NCBI GenBank assembly: GCA_013396755.1
Contig: VWZF01006010.1
Location: 434,001 to 498,000 of the forward strand
Reading direction: 5' to 3'
DNA: 64,000 nt
Source: Sclerurus mexicanus
Taxonomy: Eukaryota; Chordata; Aves; Passeriformes; Furnariidae
The notes under the pieces were generated by a model, which saw nothing but the letters and a program-made list of their open reading frames with translations, was not told the origin of the DNA and made no database searches. Shown here piece after piece: positions 59,101-64,000 of this stretch (position 1 is the stretch's first letter; the number at the start of each line of letters is the position of its first letter). A program made the position numbers and the translations under genes.

Positions 59101-62100
59101 TCTGGAATCTTCTCCAGGGCTTAGTGACAAGGGGGATTTGTGATTTTTTTTTTTTTTAATCAAAAATTGTTAATGTTCTTTTAAAAAAGGGCAGGTATTT
59201 CTGAAAGGGAGTTCTCTCCTACTGCCTCACAGTCAGCATTGCATCAGTCACAACCTTCTGCATTTAGGATAAACACTGTTCATTAGCACCTCTGCTGCAA
59301 GGAGAAACAGTCATGAGGCAGGAAATGCCTTTTTGGAAGGGGTTCTTGCTGACCTTGCTAGATGCCAATCAGCTGCTCACCACAGCAATCTCACCAAGAG
59401 AGAACATCTTCTAGGGGCACTCAGGATAAGTCATCCCAATGCCAGATGGCCACAAAGGGTCAAACTGTGGTTCATAGTCACTCACCCGGTCTCCTTTTTC
59501 TCCTCTCAGTCCAGGTAAACCTTGACGACCTGGAAAACCTGCTTCACCCTGGAAATAGGACAAAGAAGTGTGTGAAATCTAGAATGCTGTAGGACAGATC
59601 CTACCCCAGCTTTCTCAAGGGATTGATTATAGATGTAGTTCGCTGAGAGATAATGGGATTAGTTTGAATGTCAAAGAATTTCCTTGTTGGTTTTTATTTT
59701 TTTTAATAATTACTTTAAACAGCAGTGAAAACTTCTCCTTTCTGCCTGTTAATTTATGCCATGGAATTCACAACATGCCTTCTTCATGCTGCTCGGTAGC
59801 AGGACCAAGCAAGAAAATAAAAGCAGCTAAACAAATTAAATTTAACTTCTATTTTCATCTTTAATGATCTGATGTAGTCTGGGAATACAAAAACTGCACT
59901 GTATTAATCTGAAACACGTAGATGTCACCTGACAAAGAGATCTAGAATTTTCTGAATGCACTATTGCACATTTAGATTTATTTCTGTTTGAACATTACCT
60001 TTGATTTTCTGCTTTGTAATACTTGCTATTGGAGTAATTATGATATCTGTGTCATGTGGTTTCTCCTAAATATATCAAGTATTCTCAAATTTAGCTTGTA
60101 GTTGACCCAGTTTGTCATCTGAAAACAGCCATGTGGTTTTCTATTTATAATATTCTGTTCTCTGCATTTGTAGTGCAATATAACAAAGGATCTCGGTCAC
60201 GGACAGGACCCAAATTCACTCAATCTTGTACAAATACTGAACTAAGAAAAGGCAATCCCTGTTCTAAAAAAATTATCTCAGGTATGGGAAGACCCAAAAC
60301 ATTATCATGATACAGGTGAAATGAGCCTGCAGACAAAATCAGGTGATGAACAAGATTCTGTGGTGACTGAGGATGACCAGAACATCAGGATGATGTTGGG
60401 AGAATTTTAAAGAAAGTGACATTTGGTGACAGAGGGTCTGGTGATCCTGGCTGGTCATGGAATCACAGAATCCTAAAATGGTTTGGGCTGGAAGAGACCA
60501 CAAAGACCATCTCGTTCCAACTCCTCTGCCTTGGGCAGGGACACCTTTCACTAGATCAGGTTGCTCAGAACCCCATCCAACCTGGCCGTGAGCTCTTCCA
60601 GGGATGGGAATATGTTGAGATCCCAGAGATCAGGACAACAATCGGAGTGCCTAACATTAAAGGAGAGAAAAAAGGAGAATCTGGAGGGAAAATAAAAACA
60701 TGTGGTGTAAATTTGGCCTCTGGAAAGGTCCTGAAGCAAAACATCAGTGAGTTTGTACAAGTTCAAGGACAGATAATATGAAACAGCCAACACGGATTTC
60801 TGAAAAACTAATCATATCAAATCCATCCAGTTCCCTTCCCACAATAACAAAGTAAATAAGGAGGAAGAATTTTTATCATGTATCTTTACTTTAGTGAGAC
60901 ATCTGACACAGGTCAACAAGATGTTCTCATTAGTAAAGCACAGAAATGTCGTGTAGGAGGGTTTCTGGAGGGTGGTGTACAACTGATTGAAGAAACAACA
61001 TTCACACACCTGCTATTAGTTGTTTCCTGGCAAAATTCAGAGGATATACAAAGTGAAGTCCTCTAAGGGTCTGCTCTATCCAGTATCTAATTTATGACTG
61101 AGGTGACAGTAAAGAGAACATTTATGAAATGTGTGGAGAACACCATGCTGTGGAGAGAGGGGCAAGTGTTCTGGAAGATGGTGTTAGAATTCAGAGCAGA
61201 CCTGTGTGGAGAGATGATTCAAGGGGCAGTGCTATGGTTGGGGTCTGACCCTTCACTGCACTGGGACCAAGCCTGCCTGAAAACTGCAAGCCTGGTAGTT
61301 TGTTTGCCTGAGTACAGTGAATTGACACCAAGGAAGGGTATAGAAACCACTCTTCCCTTGGAGGCTGAAGCAAGTGCTCCTAAGGAATCACTTGCCCATG
61401 CCGTGGTGATCTCCCCTTACTTGGGATGGCAGGTCAGGATACTTCCCTGCAAATTGAATGATATGTATTAGGTAAATTATAAGGAATTTTGGAATAAAAG
61501 CAGAACAGTCCTCACTTGCAGGGTGGTCTAATTGTTATCCACTTAAGGGCCTTATCCCAATAAACCTCAACTTGTACCTCAAAATTGTAGCCTTATTCCC
61601 TCAATAATAGAATCATAGAATCATTAAGGTTAGTAAAGACTTCCAAGATCATCAAGCCCAACTATCCACCCTGCACCACCTCTATGTTCACCACTAAATC
61701 ATGTCCTCTGGTACCATACCCACACATTTTTTGAACACTTCCAGGGATAGTGACTCCACCAGTTCCCTGGACAGTCTGTTCCAGTGATTGACAATGTTTC
61801 CTGTGAAGAAATTTTTCCTAATATCCAACTGAAACCTCCCTGGGTGCAGCTAAAGGCCATATCCCCTTGCTCTGTCACTTGTACCTGGAAGAAGAGACTG
61901 ACCTCCACTTGGCTACAACCTCCTTTCAGGCAGTTGTAGAGAGAAATAAGGTTTTCCCTGAGCCTCCTCTTCTCCAGGCTAAATAAATGCAGTTCCCTCA
62001 TCCACTCATCACAGGAAAGGGGTAGATAGCAGCTGGGAGTCTGACTGCAACACCATGACAAATAGGAAAAACGGTCAGCAATTCCTAGAATGTTATGGCC

Positions 62101-63496
62101 ATGGGGAGACTGCTGCAGCTTGAGGAAAGCTGCTACTTGAGACTCTTCATGGACAGCTTCTTCCCTTATTCCATCCAAGTCCAGTTGGTGCTGTATGTTC
62201 TGCTTTATTGCACAAGCCAACATGTAAGCAGAGGCCATGACCATCCCCTTGTTTTATCTTTATAGCAGAAGACTGGACTGAGACTGGTAGGAGTAAGATG
62301 ACTGTGGCTCTAAGACTTTTCCATTGCTGGTATATAAGTCTGCAGGTCTTAAATTGTAAGATACAAGACATTGTCTTATACGGACTTCTCTTTCTACACG
62401 ATTTCATACTGCAGTTGAAAAGTTGACATGCAGATGACAATGTCAACATCCATGGTTAATGAGCCCTGGACAGCTGTGTGCTTTAGGACGTTGCAGGACG
62501 TTGTCCTGGTTCTTCACTGAGCTCAGCAGTAAAGTCCTGAACTCCAAATTCCAACGCAAAAAGACTGAGACAGCTGTGTAACAGTCATCTAGGGTTGCTA
62601 TTTCCTAGCAAGCATTTACAACTTAGAAACAACAGCATCAGCCTTTGCATCAAATAGTTGCAAATAAGGTCCTCATCTTCCAGAACCAGCACCCTGTGTT
62701 AATTAACATGAGGTGTGAAGAAAAATAAGCTCTTAAGCCACTCTGCCTTCTTGTTCTCCCCTATCCACCAGGAACAAGATTATTAAATTTTCCAGAATAT
62801 AATGAAAAGTTAGATTTTGCACATTTTTGTTCTGGTATTTTTGCTTTACTCAGTTCAGCCATGAGTCTCATCCACCCATCTGTTACATCTTCAACCACAA
62901 ATGCAAATGACATGCACAGATCTTGTCACTGGCAAATAGCTTTGTTATTGCATGTGGTCACTTTATATTGCTTTGACAAGTAGGCCTTTCTCCTAAGACT
63001 ATTTTTCCTGCTCACCTGTTCACCAGGCTGGCCACGGCTCCCCGGTTCACCCTGGAAAAAAAAAAAAAGCAAAACTTTAACACTGTAAGGACCTGACCCT
63101 TCACTTTCTCATTAGTAAAATATGTCCCCTACTGTCCTTGTCCACGTTGTTCTACCAACATCCCATAAGGCACCAAAATTGCCTTCTTGATGGCTTGGGA
63201 ATGCAGAACACAGGGAGCCAACAAAAGGTCCAGGTCAGATTTCCCTCACTTAGGCCTGAGAGAGGAGCATCAAACAGGGTTTGGTATTTTGGAACACCAT
63301 GAACTCTGAAAGGCAATGAGCCTCATCTGCTCATCCACTTACGTCTCCAACTTCAGGAGAGTAAGAGTCCTCTAATGTCAGTATAAGACATTCCAAAATT
63401 ACACTTTGATTGACTCAGGGGCTATGAAATAAAATCCCTTACCTTAGGGCCAGCTCCTCCAGGAAAGCCTGCCTCACCCTTTTCTCCTTGTTCTCC
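1921..63496 (-). CDS. COL22A1: FACIT collagen, 3' half of gene (probable collagen alpha-1(XXII)), 37 exons
   Basis: This is a multi-exon collagen gene read right to left; exons w1-w37 are listed singly below. Joined in order they stay open for 820 residues. Residues 1-649 are collagenous with a few breaks, 650-690 are a non-collagenous NC2 segment, 691-798 are the COL1 helix and 799-820 the NC1 tail. Nearly every exon starts with a Gly codon and is flanked by AG and GT. Type XXII collagen is a secreted FACIT protein of tissue junctions, best known at the myotendinous junction; that role is family knowledge. FACIT membership is shown by the two imperfections in COL1, the Cys-X4-Cys at the COL1/NC1 border, and NC2. 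COL21A1 is the main alternative but seems too short. Types IX, XII, XIV, XVI and XIX have different C-termini as I remember them. The 5' half lies outside the window. Confidence 0.85.
3059..3136 (-). CDS. COL22A1: COL22A1 exon w36 (78 bp, COL1 with first imperfection)
   Basis: Completing a Gly from w35 it encodes ERGAKGEKGDTGIGQRGE and then VGPPGIP. G-I-G is the first of the two COL1 imperfections that mark FACIT collagens. Acceptor TCTCTACAG; the donor GTGTGT is weak. Phase 1 at both ends. The 366-bp intron before it shows nothing else. Confidence 0.94.
3503..3685 (-). CDS. COL22A1: COL22A1 exon w35 (183 bp, NC2 end and COL1 start)
   Basis: Its split first codon gives Ala, followed by KLTYLLAQIQPAQVKASH, the end of NC2. 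The COL1 helix then starts GRPGPPGPPGKEGLPGRTG and runs to PGPIGPKG. The heptad-like leucine pattern of w34 continues through YLLAQI. Phase 1 at both ends. Acceptor CTCTTCACAG, donor GTGAGT. The intron before it (3686-5377) shows nothing recognisable. Confidence 0.95.
5378..5444 (-). CDS. COL22A1: COL22A1 exon w34 (67 bp, NC2 start)
   Basis: After GEPPSLET it encodes LRRLIQEELAKQLD and one base of the next codon. Leucines and an isoleucine recur every three or four residues, giving a coiled-coil-like pattern. FACIT NC2 domains of types IX and XIX are known to drive chain trimerisation, so the same role is likely. The exon starts in phase 0 and ends in phase 1, unlike those upstream. The acceptor (TCTGACTCTTAG) has a weak pyrimidine tract, and a CR1 copy begins only about 45 bp upstream of it on the gene strand. 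Confidence 0.92.
5488..5763 (+). mobile_element. CR1 LINE 3' end
   Basis: The sequence runs from the CR1 ORF2 tail (reading FFIVRVVRHWNRLSREAV) through the 3' UTR to CATTCTGTGGTTCTATGAT, the typical CR1 terminus. It is antisense to the collagen gene and starts about 45 bp from the w34 acceptor. Confidence 0.92.
5877..6700 (-). mobile_element. CR1 LINE fragment with ORF2 C-terminal remnant
   Basis: A diverged, longer CR1 copy of a CR1-Y-like type. Minus-strand frames preserve ORF2 C-terminal text such as RKNFFTERVIRYWNGLPR, broken by stops and frameshifts. It is truncated at its 5' side and lacks a functional reading frame. Confidence 0.88.
7337..7404. repeat. Tandem repeat (A9G), about six copies
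   Basis: A 10-bp unit of nine A and one G repeats about six times. On the gene strand it is a T9C pyrimidine tract inside the w33-w34 intron. Confidence 0.97.
8637..8779 (+). mobile_element. CR1 LINE 3' tip
   Basis: About 140 bp of CR1 3' UTR, from CCCTGAAAGTGTTCAAGGCC to CCAAACCATTCTGATTC, antisense to the gene. Confidence 0.9.
8949..9128 (-). CDS. COL22A1: COL22A1 exon w33 (180 bp, triple helix)
   Basis: It encodes 60 residues, twenty unbroken triplets, starting GEPGIKGEKGPQGETGPP and ending GPPGQPGFPGPR. It is the longest purely helical exon here and probably arose by loss of introns between 36-54-bp units. Acceptor TTTTCACTTAG, donor GTAAGA. It joins in frame to w34, ending the helix that precedes NC2. 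Confidence 0.95.
9418..9462 (-). CDS. COL22A1: COL22A1 exon w32 (45 bp, triple helix)
   Basis: It encodes GIPGKQGEIGSKGER. Acceptor TTTTGTTACAG, donor GTATGT. Two thirds of the 782-bp intron before it is one CR1 copy. Confidence 0.93.
9648..10166 (+). mobile_element. CR1 LINE 3' fragment
   Basis: About 520 bp of CR1 including the ORF2 tail and 3' UTR (AAGGCCAGGTTGGATGGGGT, CCTTCCAAACCAAAGCATT). It fills most of the w31-w32 intron. Confidence 0.92.
10245..10280 (-). CDS. COL22A1: COL22A1 exon w31 (36 bp, triple helix)
   Basis: It encodes GEPGEKGPPGKE. Acceptor TGTATCTTAG, donor GTGAGT. A CR1 3' end lies about 79 bp into the downstream intron. The intron before it (10281-12028) is AT-rich with nothing recognisable. 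Confidence 0.93.
12029..12100 (-). CDS. COL22A1: COL22A1 exon w30 (72 bp, triple helix)
   Basis: It encodes eight triplets beginning GPKGNKGETGSPGLPGFIG and ending PRGPP. The acceptor is TTTCTATCCTAAG, the donor GTAAGT. The intron before it (12101-14562) contains a 24-nt A run at about 13991 and no recognisable element. Confidence 0.94.
13991..14014. repeat. Poly(A) run, 24 nt
   Basis: A run of A on the plus strand followed by CAACAA. The preceding sequence shows no SINE or processed gene that I recognise. Confidence 0.9.
14563..14616 (-). CDS. COL22A1: COL22A1 exon w29 (54 bp, triple helix)
   Basis: It encodes GKNGLPGSAGERGPAGIP. Acceptor TTTGACACAG, donor GTAAGT. The intron before it (14617-16418) carries one CR1 end at its 5' side. 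Confidence 0.95.
16236..16372 (+). mobile_element. CR1 LINE 3' tip
   Basis: About 137 bp of CR1 3' UTR ending CCAAACCACTCTATGAA, ending about 46 bp from exon w28. Confidence 0.9.
16419..16472 (-). CDS. COL22A1: COL22A1 exon w28 (54 bp, triple helix)
   Basis: It encodes GDPGPVGPQGPRGLRGQP. Acceptor TCCCTTCAG, donor GTGAGT. The 3' tip of a CR1 copy lies about 46 bp into the downstream intron. The intron before it (16473-17508) shows nothing else. Confidence 0.95.
17509..17562 (-). CDS. COL22A1: COL22A1 exon w27 (54 bp, triple helix)
   Basis: It encodes GEPGVTGPAGREGPPGKD. Acceptor TGAATTGCAG, donor GTAAGT. The intron before it (17563-18465) holds nothing recognisable. Confidence 0.95.
18466..18510 (-). 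CDS. COL22A1: COL22A1 exon w26 (45 bp, triple helix, contains RGD)
   Basis: It encodes GFKGQRGDTGPPGPR. It is the one place I saw an Arg-Gly-Asp tripeptide in the window's coding sequence; in a folded triple helix such motifs are usually hidden from integrins. Acceptor CTTGTGCAG, donor GTAAGT. The 554-bp intron before it is empty to my reading. Confidence 0.94.
19065..19118 (-). CDS. COL22A1: COL22A1 exon w25 (54 bp, triple helix)
   Basis: It encodes GKPGEPGLPGQEGARGLP. Acceptor TTCCCATAG, donor GTAGGT. The 1-kb intron before it (19119-20172) shows nothing recognisable. Confidence 0.94.
20173..20226 (-). CDS. COL22A1: COL22A1 exon w24 (54 bp, triple helix)
   Basis: It encodes GIAGNDGKDGKPGSPGEP. 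Acceptor CATTTACAG, donor GTAATG. The 786-bp intron before it shows nothing else. Confidence 0.94.
21013..21066 (-). CDS. COL22A1: COL22A1 exon w23 (54 bp, triple helix)
   Basis: It encodes GKDGLPGSQGPPGLPGPP. Acceptor TTCCTTCCAG, donor GTGAGT. The 1.3-kb intron before it (21067-22372) appears empty. Confidence 0.95.
22373..22426 (-). CDS. COL22A1: COL22A1 exon w22 (54 bp, triple helix)
   Basis: It encodes GSDGAPGPIGPAGNPGDI. Acceptor TTTTGTTTAG, donor GTAAGC. The intron before it (22427-23939) includes a 152-codon plus-strand open frame without recognisable similarity, which I take as chance. Confidence 0.94.
23940..23993 (-). CDS. COL22A1: COL22A1 exon w21 (54 bp, triple helix)
   Basis: It encodes GHPGMPGFSGTPGNPGPP. 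Acceptor ATTCTACAG, donor GTAAGT. The 836-bp intron before it shows nothing recognisable. Confidence 0.94.
24830..24883 (-). CDS. COL22A1: COL22A1 exon w20 (54 bp, triple helix)
   Basis: It encodes GAKGDRGMTGDVGEKGEQ. The acceptor follows an 11-nt T run and ends TATTATCAG; donor GTAAAA. The intron before it (24884-27176) holds a CR1 end near w19 and is otherwise unremarkable. Confidence 0.94.
26939..27110 (-). mobile_element. CR1 LINE 3' tip
   Basis: Starts ATCATAGAATGGTCTGGGTT on the plus strand, so the element is sense with the gene. About 170 bp, lying 66 bp from exon w19. Confidence 0.92.
27177..27230 (-). CDS. COL22A1: COL22A1 exon w19 (54 bp, triple helix)
   Basis: It encodes GIAGPRGPAGPPGLDGPK. 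The acceptor TGCATTGCAG is normal; the donor AAG/GTTGGT is weak. A CR1 end lies only about 66 bp into the downstream intron. The intron before it is 181 bp, the shortest in the window. Confidence 0.93.
27412..27525 (-). CDS. COL22A1: COL22A1 exon w18 (114 bp, Cys-containing break then helix)
   Basis: It encodes 38 residues. The first six, DVCSEC, lack Gly spacing and interrupt the helix; then PPGPPGLPGIPGFKGDKG and further triplets follow, ending GRDGQDGKM. The Cys-X-X-Cys pair (fragment residues 308 and 311) could form interchain disulphides that lock the three chains at the break; that is inference. Acceptor CTCTGCTAG, donor GTAAGA. The intron before it (27526-29832) has no recognisable element. 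Confidence 0.93.
29833..29877 (-). CDS. COL22A1: COL22A1 exon w17 (45 bp, triple helix)
   Basis: It encodes GLPGNPGERGPPGKP. The GNPGER hexapeptide resembles collagen GxOGER integrin-binding sites, which is suggestive only. Acceptor TGATCTGTAG, donor GTATGT. Confidence 0.93.
30272..30296. repeat. Short TTTG microsatellite
   Basis: Four to five copies of TTTG within the long w16-w17 intron. Confidence 0.85.
30923..31572 (-). mobile_element. CR1 LINE 3' fragment (about 650 bp)
   Basis: It has the characteristic 3' terminus at 30923, followed to the right by 3' UTR and ORF2 C-terminal sequence; several minus-strand frames keep pieces of ORF2. 5' truncated, sense with the gene. Confidence 0.93.
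32017..32054. repeat. 11-bp tandem repeat, about 3.5 copies
   Basis: The unit GAAGTGGACTT is repeated with one substitution in the third copy, followed by a partial unit. Confidence 0.9.
33131..33390 (-). mobile_element. CR1 LINE 3' fragment, diverged subfamily
   Basis: Begins CATAGAATCACAGCATCAGA and contains AACCTTTTCCTAATATCCAA and CTAAACCTCCCCTG, typical of older CR1 copies. Confidence 0.85.
33520..33552. repeat. 33-bp near-perfect AT palindrome
   Basis: Two 16-nt arms (CTTTATTTATTTTTAA and its exact complement) flank one central base. Single strands could fold into a hairpin. Confidence 0.95.
34856..35070 (-). mobile_element. CR1 LINE 3' fragment
   Basis: Starts GAATCATAGAATGGTTTGGG on the plus strand and runs about 215 bp through the CR1 3' UTR into AAAGAATTTCTTCCTAATAT. 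Confidence 0.93.
36838..37004 (-). mobile_element. CR1 LINE 3' tip
   Basis: TAGAATCATAGAATGTTTTG at its 3' terminus, about 167 bp, sense with the gene. Confidence 0.92.
37826..37879 (-). CDS. COL22A1: COL22A1 exon w16 (54 bp, triple helix)
   Basis: It encodes GPRGVPGIPGPQGPPGQD. Acceptor CCCTACCAG, donor GTAAGT. The preceding intron (37880-38795) is empty to my reading. The intron that follows is the longest in the window, at 7.9 kb. Confidence 0.94.
38796..38831 (-). CDS. COL22A1: COL22A1 exon w15 (36 bp, triple helix)
   Basis: It encodes GPAGPPGDKGSL. The acceptor is CTGTTTTCAG; the donor GTACAG is weak, so this exon may be skipped in some transcripts without breaking the frame. The 2.7-kb intron before it (38832-41532) has no element I recognise. 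Confidence 0.88.
41533..41610 (-). CDS. COL22A1: COL22A1 exon w14 (78 bp, helix with a one-residue break)
   Basis: It encodes 26 residues, starting GERGPPGLPGQPGDRG and ending VPGIGLAGPP. G-I-G is a single-residue imperfection. Acceptor TTTGTTTCAG, donor GTAAGT. The intron before it (41611-43823) contains a short CR1 fragment at about 41950 and AT-rich sequence. Confidence 0.93.
41950..42070 (-). mobile_element. CR1 LINE 3' tip (CR1-Y-like)
   Basis: ACAGAATCATCAAGGTTGGA followed by CATCTAGTCCAACCCAG, typical of the CR1-Y type. Confidence 0.85.
43824..43868 (-). CDS. COL22A1: COL22A1 exon w13 (45 bp, triple helix)
   Basis: It encodes GERGPPGLPGPFGHK, five triplets. Acceptor CGCTTTAG, donor GTGAGC. 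The intron before it is 480 bp with nothing to note. Confidence 0.93.
44349..44453 (-). CDS. COL22A1: COL22A1 exon w12 (105 bp, helix with a one-residue break)
   Basis: It encodes 35 residues starting GDPGKEGKVGLPGPPGAPG and ending GLPGKGKDGAQ. The G-K-G near the end is a single-residue imperfection in the Gly-X-Y pattern. Acceptor TCTTCTACAG, donor GTAAGT. The size suggests fusion of smaller ancestral exons. The intron before it (44454-45798) shows nothing recognisable. Confidence 0.94.
45799..45852 (-). CDS. COL22A1: COL22A1 exon w11 (54 bp, triple helix)
   Basis: It encodes GVPGGPGLPGKAGEKGER. Acceptor TTCTCTCCAG, donor GTGAGT. The intron before it (45853-47423) is AT-rich and otherwise empty to my reading. 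Confidence 0.94.
47424..47477 (-). CDS. COL22A1: COL22A1 exon w10 (54 bp, triple helix)
   Basis: It encodes GVSGPAGPPGPRGLPGNV. Acceptor CTCAAAACAG, donor GTATGT. The intron before it (47478-49667) carries two CR1 copies. Confidence 0.94.
48094..48486 (-). mobile_element. CR1 LINE 3' fragment
   Basis: About 390 bp: 3' terminus with GATTTGGGTTGGAAGGGACC, then the UTR and ORF2 tail up to CTCAGCCTTCC. Sense with the gene. Confidence 0.92.
48805..48922 (-). mobile_element. CR1-like 3' tip of a second subfamily
   Basis: ATTCTGAGTTGGAAGGGACC followed by GGGGATCAAACCTATGACC and CATCATGCTCTAA, the 3' end of another avian CR1 type. Confidence 0.8.
49668..49721 (-). CDS. COL22A1: COL22A1 exon w9 (54 bp, triple helix)
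   Basis: It encodes GAKGEKGARGEAGVPGET. Acceptor TTCTGCACAG, donor GTGAGT. The intron before it (49722-50871) has no recognisable element. Confidence 0.94.
50872..50925 (-). CDS. COL22A1: COL22A1 exon w8 (54 bp, triple helix)
   Basis: It encodes GLPGVPGKQGAPGLAGVQ with a TTTTTGCAG acceptor and GTAAGA donor. The 522-bp intron before it shows nothing else. Confidence 0.94.
51448..51501 (-). CDS. COL22A1: COL22A1 exon w7 (54 bp, triple helix)
   Basis: It encodes GEPGPKGEKGDRGTSGEP. Acceptor TTATATCAG, donor GTAAGC. The intron between w6 and w7 (51502-54914) holds a CR1 fragment; the rest is AT-rich sequence without recognisable content. Confidence 0.93.
52931..53470 (-). mobile_element. CR1 LINE 3' fragment (about 540 bp)
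   Basis: Complete CR1 3' UTR and part of the ORF2 tail, sense with the gene, including CTGGAAGCAGCACTCCAGGA and TGATACAGCCCAGGGCTC at its 5' side. Confidence 0.93.
54915..54947 (-). CDS. COL22A1: Probable COL22A1 exon w6 (33 bp, non-collagenous break)
   Basis: It encodes TAFFTPHPRIP, with no Gly. Support comes from strong sites on both sides (acceptor TTTCTGTTCCAG, donor CCT followed by GTAAGT), a length divisible by three, phase 0 at both ends, and its place right after the incomplete triplet of w5. The joined product reads GLPGT, then this segment, then GEPGPKG. If skipped, the reading frame is kept and the break shrinks to a single missing residue (G-T-G), so it could be a cassette exon. 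I found it by splice signals rather than collagen pattern, so it is less certain than its neighbours. Confidence 0.68.
56798..56839 (-). CDS. COL22A1: COL22A1 exon w5 (42 bp, ends with an incomplete triplet)
   Basis: It encodes GDRGSPGPPGLPGT. It is the only clear helix exon here that ends two residues into a triplet (GT), so a break in the helix must follow. Acceptor CTCTCCAG, donor GTAAGT. The preceding intron (56840-58088) shows nothing recognisable. Confidence 0.92.
58089..58142 (-). CDS. COL22A1: COL22A1 exon w4 (54 bp, triple helix)
   Basis: It encodes GETGRDGLPGMKGERGEK with a TTTTTAG acceptor and GTAAGT donor. Charged KGER/GEK triplets are typical of FACIT helices. The intron before it (58143-59485) contains one CR1 end; the rest is unremarkable AT-rich sequence with a short T run near 59145. 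Confidence 0.94.
58685..58822 (-). mobile_element. CR1 LINE 3' tip
   Basis: About 138 bp beginning GAATCACATAATCATGGAAT and running to CTTGAACACTTC. Confidence 0.9.
59486..59548 (-). CDS. COL22A1: COL22A1 exon w3 (63 bp, triple helix)
   Basis: It encodes seven triplets beginning GEAGFPGRQGLPGLRGEK and ending GDR. Acceptor TTTCCAG, donor GTGAGT. The 3.5-kb intron before it (59549-63015) contains CR1 fragments, listed separately. Confidence 0.93.
60459..60608 (-). mobile_element. CR1 LINE 3' tip
   Basis: About 150 bp starting GGAATCACAGAATCCTAAAA and ending TTCCAGGGATGGG. Confidence 0.9.
60780..61130 (+). mobile_element. Possible old CR1 ORF2 remnant
   Basis: Plus-strand text such as TTTACTTTAGTGAGACATCTGACACAG recalls the reverse-transcriptase tail of CR1 (a 'shared Phe-Ser-Lys-Ala-Phe-Asp-Thr' coding block), but the match is loose and the frames are broken. 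Confidence 0.4.
61609..62018 (-). mobile_element. CR1 LINE fragment with ORF2 C-terminal remnant
   Basis: CR1-Y-like copy with terminus at AGAATCATAGAATCATTAAG. A minus-strand frame keeps LEKRRLRENLISLYNCLKGG, the well-known CR1 ORF2 C-terminal text. The 181-codon open frame over it is a chance extension of this relic, not a gene. Confidence 0.9.
63016..63051 (-). CDS. COL22A1: COL22A1 exon w2 (36 bp, triple helix)
   Basis: It encodes GEPGSRGQPGEQ, four triplets, between a TTTTCCAG acceptor preceded by a run of T on the gene strand and a GTGAGC donor. The 391-bp intron between w1 and w2 shows nothing else. Confidence 0.92.
63443..63496 (-). CDS. COL22A1: COL22A1 exon w1 (54 bp, triple helix)
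   Basis: It encodes GEQGEKGEAGFPGGAGPK, six perfect Gly-X-Y triplets. The acceptor is a CCCTGCAG and the donor a GTAAGG. This is the most 5' exon visible. The partial intron to its right (63497-64000) holds nothing I recognise; an 86-residue open frame there has no collagen character. Confidence 0.93.
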
Positions 63497-64000
63497 CTGC
63501 AGGGAACACAAGAAGTCAGTACATAAGCTCCTCTGGTAGTGGAGCATGTTTGCAGGCAATGGTGAGGAATATTTTAGCTCAGCTCCTCAGTATCAGCCTG
63601 AGGGAGTAAATGAAGCTATGTAAGAATATGCTTCCTGGAATGTTTTTTCCATTCTAGTGCAATCATATCTCCAGCACCTGTCACCCTACTGGAAAATTTC
63701 TGGAATAACACAAAGTCAACCACTATTACATTAAAGATGTCCATAGTGAATTATCTGAAAAACACCTCCATTCAGTTTCTTCAAACTATACCTGGTTAGG
63801 AAGTTAGAAAGTGTTTTGAAAAAAATATAAAATTCCGGGACTGGGACCTGGGTCACTGGGTCTACTATGGAAATACTTTCAAACTTATCTTCCAATGCTG
63901 GTGGTGCCAGCATGGACAGCAGAGGCTGCAGGGGTTGAAATATGTTGCATAACTGGGAAGCAGTATTACACAGGACTGTGGATAAATCCAAAGTTTATTA

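Noticed and set aside
61699..62244. 181-codon minus-strand open frame as a gene
   Set aside because: It covers a CR1 ORF2 C-terminal relic; the rest is unrelated intron sequence kept open by chance.
63731..63991. 86-codon minus-strand open frame upstream of w1
   Set aside because: It lies in the intron before w1, has no Gly-X-Y pattern and no convincing donor, and resembles nothing I know. It could be checked against transcripts but is not supported here.

Overview
The window looks like bird nuclear DNA. It holds AT-rich introns, short exons, and at least 17 fragments of CR1 retrotransposon, the LINE family that dominates bird genomes. Many of these carry the typical CR1 3' end, read on one strand or the other as a variant of TCATAGAATGGTTTGGGTTG. 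I see no bacterial-type genes, rRNA, tRNA or CRISPR array.

Almost the whole window is one gene on the minus strand: the 3' half of a FACIT-type collagen, most likely COL22A1 (type XXII collagen alpha 1). I could place 37 coding exons between 63496 and 1921, numbered here w1 to w37 in transcript order. Together they encode 820 residues and a stop. Thirty-three of them end in phase 0. Most are 54, 45 or 36 bp and encode whole Gly-X-Y triplets; the last four are joined by phase-1 junctions. The N-terminal half (signal peptide, von Willebrand A domain, thrombospondin-N/laminin-G-like domain and the first collagenous stretch) would lie beyond the right edge.

Layout from 5' to 3' of the gene: w1-w5 at 63.5-56.8 kb are triple helix. 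w6 at 54.9 kb is a 33-nt non-collagenous exon. w7-w17 at 51.5-29.8 kb are triple helix with single-residue breaks. An 8-kb intron (29878-37825) is rich in CR1. w18 at 27.4 kb carries a Cys-containing break. w19-w33 at 27.2-8.9 kb are triple helix, ending in a 180-bp exon. w34 and the start of w35 (5.4 and 3.7 kb) encode the NC2 segment, a leucine-rich, coiled-coil-like stretch. The rest of w35, w36 and w37 encode the COL1 helix with its two imperfections, the FACIT cysteine pair (GQC followed four residues later by C) and a short NC1 tail ending at TAG (1921-1923). Positions 1-1920 are 3' UTR and flank with several possible poly(A) signals.

The assignment to COL22A1 rests on two points. The FACIT C-terminal architecture is plain in the sequence. 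The collagenous part here, about 800 residues, is too long for the otherwise similar COL21A1, whose whole protein is under 1,000 residues with about 450 of them N-terminal to the helix. No database search was possible. I found no unknown biological system; the more interesting items are the small in-frame non-collagenous exon, the Cys-X-X-Cys break, and how the CR1 copies lie relative to the exons.
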